NCBI GenBank assembly: GCA_000432515.1
Contig: HF996020.1
Location: forward strand, 1 to 29,643
Reading direction: 5' to 3'
DNA from: Bacteroides sp. CAG:545
Lineage (GTDB): Bacteria; Bacteroidota; Bacteroidia; Bacteroidales; UBA932
DNA length: 29,643 bases
This document shows positions 15,703 to 22,548 of the stretch, piece after piece. Below the pieces are notes generated by a model that made no database searches, was not told the origin of the DNA, and saw only the letters and a program-made list of their open reading frames with translations. Position numbers and translations under genes: made by a program. Each line of letters starts with the position of its first letter. Position 1 is the stretch's first letter.

Positions 15703-16989
15703 ATGGAAACACAGAATACAAAAGGATATCTGAATATGCAGTTGCTCCGTTTCACTACGGCCGGCAGTGTGGATGATGGAAAAAGCACATTGATCGGAAG
15801 GCTTCTGTATGATTCTAAATCTATATTTGAAGACCAGCTGGAAGCTGTCGAGGAAGCATCACGAAGCAGAGGCAACGAAGAAGTGAACCTCGCGCTTCTC
15901 ACCGACGGACTCCGTGCTGAACGCGAACAGGGAATCACTATAGATGTGGCTTACAGATATTTCGCCACCCCTAAACGCAAATTCATCATTGCCGACACTC
16001 CGGGACACATCCAATATACCCGAAACATGGTCACGGGCGCATCCACAGCTGACTTGGCAGTCATTCTCGTAGATGCCCGCCACGGTATCATGGAGCAGAC
16101 CGTCCGTCACACCTACATCGCATCTCTGCTTGCCATCAAGCAAGTGGTCGTATGTGTGAACAAGATGGACCTGGTGGACTTCTCACAGGAAGTATTCGAC
16201 AAGATCGTGGCAGACTACAAGTCAATGTCCGCTTCCATCGAGCTGGATAACGTGACTTTCATCCCTATCTCCGCGAAACTCGGGGACAATGTGGTGAACA
16301 AGTCTGAGAATATGCCTTGGTACACTGGAAAGGCGCTTCTGGATTTCCTCGAGACAGTTCAGCTTCCGACAGAAGCGGAAGACAGGCTCCGCTTGCCGGT
16401 GCAGTATGTCATAAGACCGATATCTTCCAAATTCCCGGATTTCAGAGGTTATGCAGGACGCTTGGCCGAAGGTTCGCTCAAGGTCGGCGACAAAGTTAAA
16501 GTATATCCGTCCGAGATGACATCTACAGTAACCGGTATCTATCTGGGAGAAAAGGAGTTGGAAACTGCAGTAACTCCGGAGTCCGTAGATGTGACCCTTG
16601 CTGATGATATCGATATCAGCCGTGGAGACGTCATCGTATCAGTATCCGGTGTGCAGCCGATGATGGAACAGGATATTCTCCTGAATGTCTGCTGGTTCCG
16701 CAACTCCGCATTGCAGCAGGGCAAGAAATACATCATCCGTCACGCTACAGGAAAGACTCTCGGAATCGTAAAAGAAATCGAATACAAGATCGACATCAAT
16801 ACCAGAGAAAAGATTTACGATGTGGAGAAGCTGGTGATGAACGACATAGCTCGTGTCAGAATCAGAACGGCAGAACCTCTCATTTACGATTACTATAAGT
16901 CAAACCGCACGATGGGCAGCCTCATATTCGTAGAGGAAGGAACCAATGATACTGTCGGAGCCGGAATGATTGTCCCTGACGAAGCATAA
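15703..16989 (+). CDS. cysN: Sulfate adenylyltransferase subunit 1 (GTPase)
   Basis: A 428-residue elongation-factor-like GTPase that partners CysD. G1 GSVDDGKS is at 21-28, G3 DTPGH at 98-102, G4 NKMD at 153-156, G5 SAK at 190-192. The effector stretch EREQGITIDVAYRYF and RNMVTGASTADLA are typical of CysN. Domains II and III (about 225-425) are beta-barrels. It ends there with no C-terminal APS kinase (CysC), so it is the single-function form and is shorter than the roughly 475 residues of the E. coli protein. cysH begins 3 bases after its stop, indicating cotranscription. Confidence 0.95.
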   Translation: METQNTKGYLNMQLLRFTTAGSVDDGKSTLIGRLLYDSKSIFEDQLEAVEEASRSRGNEEVNLALLTDGLRAEREQGITIDVAYRYFATPKRKFIIADTPGHIQYTRNMVTGASTADLAVILVDARHGIMEQTVRHTYIASLLAIKQVVVCVNKMDLVDFSQEVFDKIVADYKSMSASIELDNVTFIPISAKLGDNVVNKSENMPWYTGKALLDFLETVQLPTEAEDRLRLPVQYVIRPISSKFPDFRGYAGRLAEGSLKVGDKVKVYPSEMTSTVTGIYLGEKELETAVTPESVDVTLADDIDISRGDVIVSVSGVQPMMEQDILLNVCWFRNSALQQGKKYIIRHATGKTLGIVKEIEYKIDINTREKIYDVEKLVMNDIARVRIRTAEPLIYDYYKSNRTMGSLIFVEEGTNDTVGAGMIVPDEA

Positions 16990-16992
16990 ACT

Positions 16993-17727
16993 ATGTCCAT
17001 CCAGTCAATGACAGTGGAAGAGCGCATTGCCTTCGCTGCCGCCAAGAATGAAGAATTCCTGAATCAGGAACCGCAGAAAGTGCTTGAATATTTTCTGAAT
17101 GAGTTTCCTGAAACGTCCGCATTGTCTTCAAGCCTCAGCTATGAAGACCAGACCATTACCGACATGATGGTAGGCATACGCAAGGACGCGAGAATATTCA
17201 CGCTCGATACAGGTCGTCAATTCCCTGAGACCTATGATCTTATAGACCGGACCAATATGCAGTACGGAATCAGCATTGAAGTCTTTTTCCCTGACTGGCA
17301 CAATGTCCAGAAGATGGTCAAGGAACATGGCATCAACCTGTTCTACGACAGCGTGGAGTTCCGTCACTTGTGCTGCAACGTCAGAAAAGTCGAACCGCTC
17401 AAGAGAGCACTACAGGGAGTCGAAGTCTGGATCAGCGGATTGCGCAGGGAACAGTCTGTCACCAGAGCCAATATGCAGATGGTCGAGTACGATACTGCTG
17501 ACAATGTCATCAAACTTAACCCTCTCATTCTGTGGACAGAAGAGCAGGTCAAGGAATATGTCCGCAAGAACGGCGTGCCGTTCAACAAACTGCACAACGA
17601 GGGCTTCCCGAGCATCGGATGTCAGCCTTGTACAAGAGCTGTAAAGCCTGGTGAGGACATCCGCGCCGGACGTTGGTGGTGGGAGGACCCGGACCATCGC
17701 GAGTGCGGTCTCCACAGCAGGAAATAG
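16993..17727 (+). CDS. cysH: Adenylyl-sulfate (APS) reductase, iron-sulfur type
   Basis: A 244-residue thioredoxin-dependent reductase that gives sulfite. The catalytic Cys238 is in the C-terminal ECGLHS. Four further cysteines, Cys127-Cys128 and Cys210-x2-Cys213 (PSIGCQPC), form the CC...CxxC pattern that binds a [4Fe-4S] cluster. In this family the cluster marks enzymes that use APS directly, whereas cluster-free CysH needs PAPS. That agrees with the absence of an APS kinase in the operon. The PP-loop-related N-terminus has SSSLSYEDQTITDM and LDTGRQFPET. It is the last gene of the operon; a weak hairpin follows, and the next gene is convergent. Confidence 0.94.
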   Translation: MSIQSMTVEERIAFAAAKNEEFLNQEPQKVLEYFLNEFPETSALSSSLSYEDQTITDMMVGIRKDARIFTLDTGRQFPETYDLIDRTNMQYGISIEVFFPDWHNVQKMVKEHGINLFYDSVEFRHLCCNVRKVEPLKRALQGVEVWISGLRREQSVTRANMQMVEYDTADNVIKLNPLILWTEEQVKEYVRKNGVPFNKLHNEGFPSIGCQPCTRAVKPGEDIRAGRWWWEDPDHRECGLHSRK

Positions 17728-17738
17728 ATCTCTTTCGT

Positions 17739-17755
17739 GAAGCCGTCAGGCTTTC
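17739..17755. terminator. Weak hairpin between convergent genes
   Basis: GAAGCC (17739-17744), loop GTCA, GGCTTTC (17749-17755). The stem is 5 bp plus a G-T pair. A short T tract follows on the plus strand, and CACGAAAGA on the other. It lies between the cysH stop and the fimbrial-anchor stop, where a shared terminator is expected, but it is short. Confidence 0.3.
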
Positions 17756-17767
17756 TGGAACCGGATA

Positions 17768-18550
17768 TCAGATTATTACGGAGGTTTCCATACCATTTTC
17801 CCAATCGATGATGGAAAGGTATGTGAGATCTCCGGAATAGTTTATGCCGATAGAGATGTCATCAAGGTCATCTGCATTCCAGTCGTATCCTTTCTTTCTG
17901 AAAATCTCATACAGGTCATATTCCTTCTCGACTGATTTTCCGTCCTTTGGCATCAGGAGCAGTTTCAGGTTCGGTTCCAGTGAATCTTGTCTTGGCAATA
18001 CCGCTGTGAATACATTCCTGTCAGAAACGGTTGATTTGCAGACATATCTGAACTTGCCGGCAAGGGTGCTTCTGTCCTTGAGCGACACACCTGCGGTTTC
18101 GCTCGTCACCACCATTTCGAATGGGTATTCGTCTTTTCCTGGATTGGAACAATGTATGGTCAGTTTGCTCCACCATTTGTGGAACACCGCCCGAGTGAAC
18201 GCCGTCTCTCCAGTGCAGTCCACATATTGTGAACTGACCATGAGGCTGTCCGCCTCGTCTCCTTCCATTATCCCGATATAAAGACCATTACGGATACTGC
18301 TTTTCAATCCTTGGATACATGTTACCAGATGAACGGATTTCTGCACTTCTGTAGTGTATTGCGCAGACTGGGAGTCCAATGATATCTCATTGAATCCGTC
18401 AGTGGAAATATTTATGTCACCTTTACCTTTATCTGCAGTGCTGAGATCCACTTCCAGCAGGCATGGGCAACCGCTCCTGATTTCCTTTACTGAGCAGGAC
18501 GGTGTTAGAAGAAGTAAAAAGGACAGTATCTGTAATGGTCGCGAAATCAT
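17768..18550 (-). CDS. FimB/Mfa2-family fimbrial anchor subunit
   Basis: A 260-residue lipoprotein (LLLLTPSC, Cys19). Shortly after the lipid site comes IRSGCPCLLEVDLS, which matches the R-x2-CPC-x-L-x-L start common to FimB/Mfa2-like proteins (PF08842). The rest is beta-strand-rich, as expected for two transthyretin-like domains, including HKWWSKLTIHC and the closing DLTYLSIIDWENG. In Porphyromonas and Bacteroides, Mfa2/FimB anchors the fimbria in the outer membrane and limits its length. It is the last gene of the operon, 8 bases after the fimbrillin stop, which supports the anchor role. Lys/Asp-rich loops are unremarkable. No tip subunit (Mfa3-5-like) is seen nearby. Confidence 0.8.
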   Translation of the reverse strand: MISRPLQILSFLLLLTPSCSVKEIRSGCPCLLEVDLSTADKGKGDINISTDGFNEISLDSQSAQYTTEVQKSVHLVTCIQGLKSSIRNGLYIGIMEGDEADSLMVSSQYVDCTGETAFTRAVFHKWWSKLTIHCSNPGKDEYPFEMVVTSETAGVSLKDRSTLAGKFRYVCKSTVSDRNVFTAVLPRQDSLEPNLKLLLMPKDGKSVEKEYDLYEIFRKKGYDWNADDLDDISIGINYSGDLTYLSIIDWENGMETSVII

Positions 18551-18558
18551 GTCAAAGT

Positions 18559-19560
18559 CTATATTTCGTATTCAAAATCGGCTCCTTCCTGCCATTCCTC
18601 TACCACAGTTATACCGAACGTACATTCGTAGGCGGTTACAGGAACATCAGGACTCAGTGAACCCGGACGGGTGATAGTGAGGTCAGTGATGTTGTAGGTC
18701 TTGTTTCTTTCAATTCCTTTTATGGAAACCGGATAATAATATGTCTTTCCCCCAAGAGTGGTTTCTATTACAAGCCTTGTGTAGCGGGGACCGAAAGTAT
18801 TTGACTGTGAGTCGGTTTCAGTCCTGTTCGGATATACGTAGAAAGCCCTGCTTCCGCTATATGGCTTGGCTGGAGTCATGGCAGTGTCCTCGATGTCGTC
18901 ATAGATGAGCGCATCAGTTTCACCGGCGGTGTATTTCATCTGGTTGTGCCACAATGTCGGCTCGCTGCTGCCGCCGTAGCAGAGGTCGCCTACCACATTG
19001 ACTGCATATATCCTGACTACCTTGAACTCCATGTCCCTGTATGCTGGAGATGTGAAATTTGGAGTTATCTTGTTCACTGCAACTCTTGCCACGAGTCGTT
19101 TCACCTCAATAGTCACCACTTCCTCTGCACTGATCGTCTGGTCCGTCTTTTCTCCCGTCATGACGAAATTATCAAGACTGTTGTCGGCCAGCAGTGACTT
19201 TGCGGTGAGCAGGTCGGCCTTTGTACTGTATGATTTCAGGTCTGGAGCATTCACGATGGCGACAATGTCCTTATCACCGGTCGTGCAGCTGATTTTGATG
19301 CCGCTCGAGGTTTCGCTGCTGGCATAGGCGTCCAGTTCGCCGTCCTTTCGGAATACGAATATCTGTACATTGTTCACTTTCTTTTCATTCTCAGCGACGA
19401 TGCCGGCTTTGGTGAACTGTCCGCAGTCCACATTGACTGTCATTTCCGTCTTTTCGCCTGCATTCTCCGCTGCCGGCATTGCTTCTTTCTTGTTGCAGGA
19501 TACAGCTCCTGCAGTTATGGCAATTGCCGCCATAACCATACTGATTGTCTGTCTTTTCAT
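18559..19560 (-). CDS. FimA/Mfa1-family major fimbrillin
   Basis: A 333-residue lipoprotein precursor (AGAVSC, Cys22). The N-terminal domain has the fimbrillin pattern KVNNVQIFVFRKDGELDAY, then DIVAIVNAPDL, then EVKRLVARVAVNKI, which fits PF06321-like FimA N-terminal domains. The C-terminal part ends in VTAYECTFGITVVEEWQEG, the usual last strands with a W. In this type V pilus system the precursor is lipidated, moved to the outer membrane, and cut at an Arg by a trypsin-like protease before polymerising. Candidate sites are RLVAR at about 155-160. Its start is 2 bases after the OmpA/TPR lipoprotein stop, so it is part of one transcript with ssb at the head. Confidence 0.85.
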   Translation of the reverse strand: MKRQTISMVMAAIAITAGAVSCNKKEAMPAAENAGEKTEMTVNVDCGQFTKAGIVAENEKKVNNVQIFVFRKDGELDAYASSETSSGIKISCTTGDKDIVAIVNAPDLKSYSTKADLLTAKSLLADNSLDNFVMTGEKTDQTISAEEVVTIEVKRLVARVAVNKITPNFTSPAYRDMEFKVVRIYAVNVVGDLCYGGSSEPTLWHNQMKYTAGETDALIYDDIEDTAMTPAKPYSGSRAFYVYPNRTETDSQSNTFGPRYTRLVIETTLGGKTYYYPVSIKGIERNKTYNITDLTITRPGSLSPDVPVTAYECTFGITVVEEWQEGADFEYEI

Positions 19561-19562
19561 CT

Positions 19563-21497
19563 TTAATTGTCGATATTGTTTAAACCGTATTTTCTTATCA
19601 ATGCTGAAATTTCCGGGTCCAGATTTCCTCTGTGTACATATGAAGGGTTCAGGCTGCAGGCTGTCTCATAATGCTCGGCAGCAAGTTTTGTCTTGCCTGT
19701 GCGGCTGTAGATGACGGCAAGCATATAGTGCACCCTGTCAGTCTTTTCAAGTTTCTCCAGAATGTCCAGTGCACTTGCGTTGTAATCCATGGCGCAGTAA
19801 GCAACGGCCAGATTGTAGTCTCCGTACGGCTTTAGAATCGAAATCGCCTTCTTGTAATCCCTGTCTGTAATCGCTTGGACTCCAGACATATAGGCTGTAT
19901 CAACAACCGTAGTGACTATCGTGTCCTTGACCATGCCCTTCCGGTGCAGGCTGAAATCGAATTTGACGGTCCGCAGTCTAGGATAGACATGCTCTCTCAG
20001 GTATTTGTAGAATACCATCTCTGCCAGCAGTCCTTCGCGCTTGTCCGGTACAGGTTCTTCCCGGATTCGCCTATAGTCCTCTTTCTGCTTTTCGGTCAAT
20101 GTCGTGTCTGCCCCGATAAGTGCATCCAGCATAGTCCAGTTCTCCCCGGCGCTTACCGAGATGAATTTTACCGCAAGATCCCTCTTTTCAGTTCTGTAAC
20201 TTGAGTCCAGGTTCAGTTCCGTTCCGAGTTCCCTTTTCAGTGAATCAGTGCATCTGCTCAGTTCCGTACTGAAGAACTTCGCTATCGAAGCGGCTCTCGC
20301 CTCTGACAGTTTCCTGTTGAACGATTCTTTGCCTTCAGGCGAACTTGAAGCCGTGACCACTATGGAATCCAGGACGAACTCCCGGTCGGAAACCAGATCG
20401 CAGATGTTCTTTCTGATTCTGCTCGTCTCTTCCCGATTGTGCCCCAAATTCATGTCAATGTCACTTTTTCCTGAATTGAAATCCACATAGCAGACGGTAT
20501 TGGCGGAAACACGCCTCGAGATAACCTTCTTGAGGTATTTCTCGGACTGGTCTGCAAAAGAACTCAACGAACTTATATAGAACGTAAGAGGCTTGCTCTT
20601 GGGTATATTGTAAAGTGTCTGTCCTTCTTCAAGTATCTTTCCGGACATGGAAATTTCAGCCTTTTTAAGCCCCGGACAAGTGTTGATGGTCTGAGTGTAA
20701 TCATAGATGAAGTCCCCGTCAGGTGTCACGACCACGGTGTCCAGTCTTATGCCTTCAGTCACGATGGGCGCTTTCACATATTTCCTGAACATCTTTTCCT
20801 TCCTGGATTTTCTGCGTTCATTTCTCTGAACCAGATGACGGTAGGTATAATGCTCTATGGCAGCCTGTTCCGTGACTCCGTACACAGAGGCGAATACTTC
20901 ATCTGAAACATAACTCGAGTCGTTTCTGAACTTGTACAGGGCCGGAATGTTCCTTTTTATGAAAATCTCCAGCTGGGTCATGTTCAGGAACCTGTTCTCG
21001 TCAGTGATGATGGATTCCAGGAACCTGCGGTACTGCTCATAACCTTTCATCTGCCGCTTCCGGTACTGAGCGCCGGTAATTATTACAGGCTCAAGCTTCG
21101 TGGTATCTCCCAGAATATACATGTCAGGGTAGAGTCTTACCTGCCATCTGCTGTCCTGCATGCTTCCCGGCACGGTCACCTGAAACTTCAGATCCACTTT
21201 TCCGTGTCTTTCAGCAACATTTCTGAATCTTGCCGTGACCTTGGCCGCCCTGATGACGTCTGTGGCCACCATCTCTCCATTCTCATCCTTTACGGCATTC
21301 ATTATCAGCACGCTTTCCGGGGCGCTCGTCTCAACCGTATCCTTTTCCGGCTCTTCTGTCTCCAATGGGATGAATTTTTCGTCAGGAATAGACAGCTCAG
21401 CCGAAACGGAATCTGATTTGAGACTGCTGATTTTCCGATGCGTACCGCATCCCGCCAGCAGGAGAGCCAATGTCGTCAGCAAGATCAGTTTTTTCAT
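19563..21497 (-). CDS. OmpA-like and TPR lipoprotein of a fimbrial operon
   Basis: A 644-residue lipoprotein (LLLAGC, Cys17). Residues 18-65 are a low-complexity acidic linker. Residues 75-330 have no recognised family; they include a basic stretch (QRNERRKSRKEK, 224-235). Residues 336-450 resemble an OmpA C-terminal peptidoglycan-binding domain: VCYVDFNSGKSDIDMN, then VVTASSSPEGKESFNRKLSEARAAS reduced to key residues S385-P387-E388-G389 and N394-LSEARA. Residues 537-622 form about three TPR-like helical repeats (DRDYKKAISILKPYGDY, YNLAVAYCAM, MLAVIYSRTGKTKLAAEHY). It would link the outer membrane to the cell wall and scaffold partners. Its ATG overlaps the ssb stop (TAATG), and fimbrillin follows 2 bases later, suggesting a role in fimbria assembly. 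Related proteins occur in Bacteroidales fimbrial loci; the exact job is not known to me. Confidence 0.75.
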   Translation of the reverse strand: MKKLILLTTLALLLAGCGTHRKISSLKSDSVSAELSIPDEKFIPLETEEPEKDTVETSAPESVLIMNAVKDENGEMVATDVIRAAKVTARFRNVAERHGKVDLKFQVTVPGSMQDSRWQVRLYPDMYILGDTTKLEPVIITGAQYRKRQMKGYEQYRRFLESIITDENRFLNMTQLEIFIKRNIPALYKFRNDSSYVSDEVFASVYGVTEQAAIEHYTYRHLVQRNERRKSRKEKMFRKYVKAPIVTEGIRLDTVVVTPDGDFIYDYTQTINTCPGLKKAEISMSGKILEEGQTLYNIPKSKPLTFYISSLSSFADQSEKYLKKVISRRVSANTVCYVDFNSGKSDIDMNLGHNREETSRIRKNICDLVSDREFVLDSIVVTASSSPEGKESFNRKLSEARAASIAKFFSTELSRCTDSLKRELGTELNLDSSYRTEKRDLAVKFISVSAGENWTMLDALIGADTTLTEKQKEDYRRIREEPVPDKREGLLAEMVFYKYLREHVYPRLRTVKFDFSLHRKGMVKDTIVTTVVDTAYMSGVQAITDRDYKKAISILKPYGDYNLAVAYCAMDYNASALDILEKLEKTDRVHYMLAVIYSRTGKTKLAAEHYETACSLNPSYVHRGNLDPEISALIRKYGLNNIDN

Positions 21498-21850
21498 TAT
21501 AGTCCGAATGATGGTTGAACGTTTTCGTCTGTCTCGATGATGGTCAGTCTGTTGGCAAGCACTTCATATACCTGCTTCTCCACGCCGTCCGAGTTCTCGA
21601 ATTTCTGACATCTGAGTCTGCCGACAACGTGGACGAGAGATCCTTTGTCGATTTTGTGGAAATCCGGCATCCCTTTACCGCTCCAGGCTGTTACATTGTG
21701 CCAGGTGGTCTCGATGACAGGCTGGCCGTCTTTGCCTTTATATGCGTAATTGGTGGCCAATGAGAATCTGATGGATTCGGAGCCGCCGTATTCCTGGATC
21801 TTTACGTTTCCGACGTTTCCCCTCAGTTCGATTTTGTTAATTTGTTCCAT
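21497..21850 (-). CDS. ssb: Single-stranded DNA-binding protein, short form
   Basis: A 117-residue OB-fold protein. The ATG at 21850 (MEQINKIEL) is chosen because it starts the SSB fold; the frame is open to 21994 but that part is non-coding leader. Family motifs: KIELRGNVGNVKIQE, RFSLATNYAY, TTWHNVTAW, IDKGSLVHVVGRLR, and KQVYEVLANRLTII. Length is well below the 150-180 residues of most housekeeping SSBs. The usual acidic C-terminal tip (DDDIPF-like), which recruits partner proteins, is replaced by ENVQPSFGL. Short SSBs are common in Bacteroidetes, sometimes on mobile elements. Its stop overlaps the next start as TAATG, putting a DNA-binding protein at the head of a fimbrial operon. It may act as the genome SSB or as a second copy. 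Confidence 0.9.
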   Translation of the reverse strand: MEQINKIELRGNVGNVKIQEYGGSESIRFSLATNYAYKGKDGQPVIETTWHNVTAWSGKGMPDFHKIDKGSLVHVVGRLRCQKFENSDGVEKQVYEVLANRLTIIETDENVQPSFGL

Positions 21851-21875
21851 AGTTTTAAATGTTTGGTTTACGTCG

Positions 21876-21897
21876 GTCCGGACGCGCGTTCCCGGAC
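21876..21897 (-). promoter_or_regulatory. GC-rich hairpin in the ssb leader
   Basis: GTCCGG (21876-21881) and CCGGAC (21892-21897) form a 6-bp stem with a 10-base loop inside the probable 5' leader of ssb. A near-consensus -7 box, TTACTTTG on the minus strand (21908-21915), lies just upstream. It could influence translation of ssb, but this rests on base pairing alone. Confidence 0.3.
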
Positions 21898-21938
21898 TGA
21901 CCAGCGGCAAAGTAATAGCGAAAAAACCGACGGAAAAA

Positions 21939-21984
21939 GGAAATTTAAGAATCGTCGCTGAGATTTTTACGATTTTTAAATTCC
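21939..21984. repeat. Long inverted repeat upstream of ssb
   Basis: GGAAATTTAAGAATCGT (21939-21955) and ACGATTTTTAAATTCC (21969-21984) are complementary except for one extra base and one mismatch; the 13-base spacer is CGCTGAGATTTTT. On the minus strand the stem is followed by CTTTTTCC, so it could be a terminator-like hairpin, but no gene upstream on that strand needs one. A binding site for a dimeric regulator is the alternative. Confidence 0.5.
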
Positions 21985-22062
21985 TTAATTTCACCGCATT
22001 ATGAAAAAATCATTTAAAACAAATTTTAAATTCCCGCAAATCATCCGAAAAGTTTAAGAAAC

Positions 22063-22095
22063 GTGAAAATTTTCACCGGAAAGTCATGTTTTCCG
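22063..22095. promoter_or_regulatory. Adjacent palindromes, candidate operator
   Basis: GTGAAAATTTTCAC (22063-22076) is a perfect 14-bp palindrome. It is followed directly by CGGAAA (22077-22082) ... TTTCCG (22090-22095). Both sit between the divergent ssb-fimbria operon and the zinc-ribbon gene, where a shared operator would be. No regulator is identified. Confidence 0.4.
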
Positions 22096-22152
22096 ATGCC
22101 ATTTGAAAGTGTAGTCTTATATTGTGCACAGCATTTTTAATGGTAAACGATT

Positions 22153-22548
22153 ATGACAGACTACAAAATCATTGACCAATCCCTTAAAATCGACTCGTGC
22201 CTAGAATGTGGGACGATTTTCTATGGACGGACCAATAAAGTATTCTGCTGCGAGGCCTGCAAAAACAGATATCACAACAGAAAATACCAGGAAATCCGCA
22301 ATGTCAAGCTGCGGGTCAGGCATATTCTCGAGAAGAATTACACCATATTGTCCGGTCTTGTTTCGGACAAGATATCATCCATCGGAAGGGATGAGCTGAT
22401 GCTCAAGGGATTCAATCCCGAATATGTCACCGGCTGCATGAGGATGAACAAGAGGGAACTGTGCTACTGCTATGACATTGCTTTTGTGAGGACTCCGTCG
22501 AGAATATACAATCTTCGCAGAATTGCCGGAAAAGTGACCTGCGGATGA
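22153..22548 (+). CDS. Small zinc-ribbon protein
   Basis: A 131-residue protein with an N-terminal zinc-ribbon: Cys16-x2-Cys19 (CLEC) and Cys32-Cys33-x2-Cys36 (CCEACKNRYHNRK). This C-x2-C...FC-x3-C-x-N-x-YHN pattern is found in small Bacteroidetes proteins of unknown function, probably nucleic-acid or protein binding. The rest (about 50-131) is basic and helical with no known domain; it contains further cysteines in NKRELCYCYD. There is no signal peptide. Its stop overlaps the next ATG as ATGA, implying coupling with the peptidase gene. It diverges from the ssb operon. Function is unassigned. Confidence 0.7.
   Translation: MTDYKIIDQSLKIDSCLECGTIFYGRTNKVFCCEACKNRYHNRKYQEIRNVKLRVRHILEKNYTILSGLVSDKISSIGRDELMLKGFNPEYVTGCMRMNKRELCYCYDIAFVRTPSRIYNLRRIAGKVTCG

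Larger units (their letters stand above)
21851..22152. other. AT-rich divergent intergenic region between ssb and the zinc-ribbon gene
   Basis: This 302-base gap has no gene. From left to right it holds the ssb leader with a hairpin (21876-21897), a near-consensus minus-strand -7 box (21908-21915), a 17/16-bp near-perfect inverted repeat (21939-21984), a perfect 14-bp palindrome (22063-22076) and a second inverted repeat (22077-22095). I could not find a clear -33/-7 pair for the plus-strand gene; TATATTGT at about 22118-22126 is only loosely similar. Confidence 0.6.

Noticed and set aside
21851..21994. N-terminal extension of SSB
   Set aside because: The extension is AT-rich leader with inverted repeats, and the SSB fold starts at the ATG at 21850.
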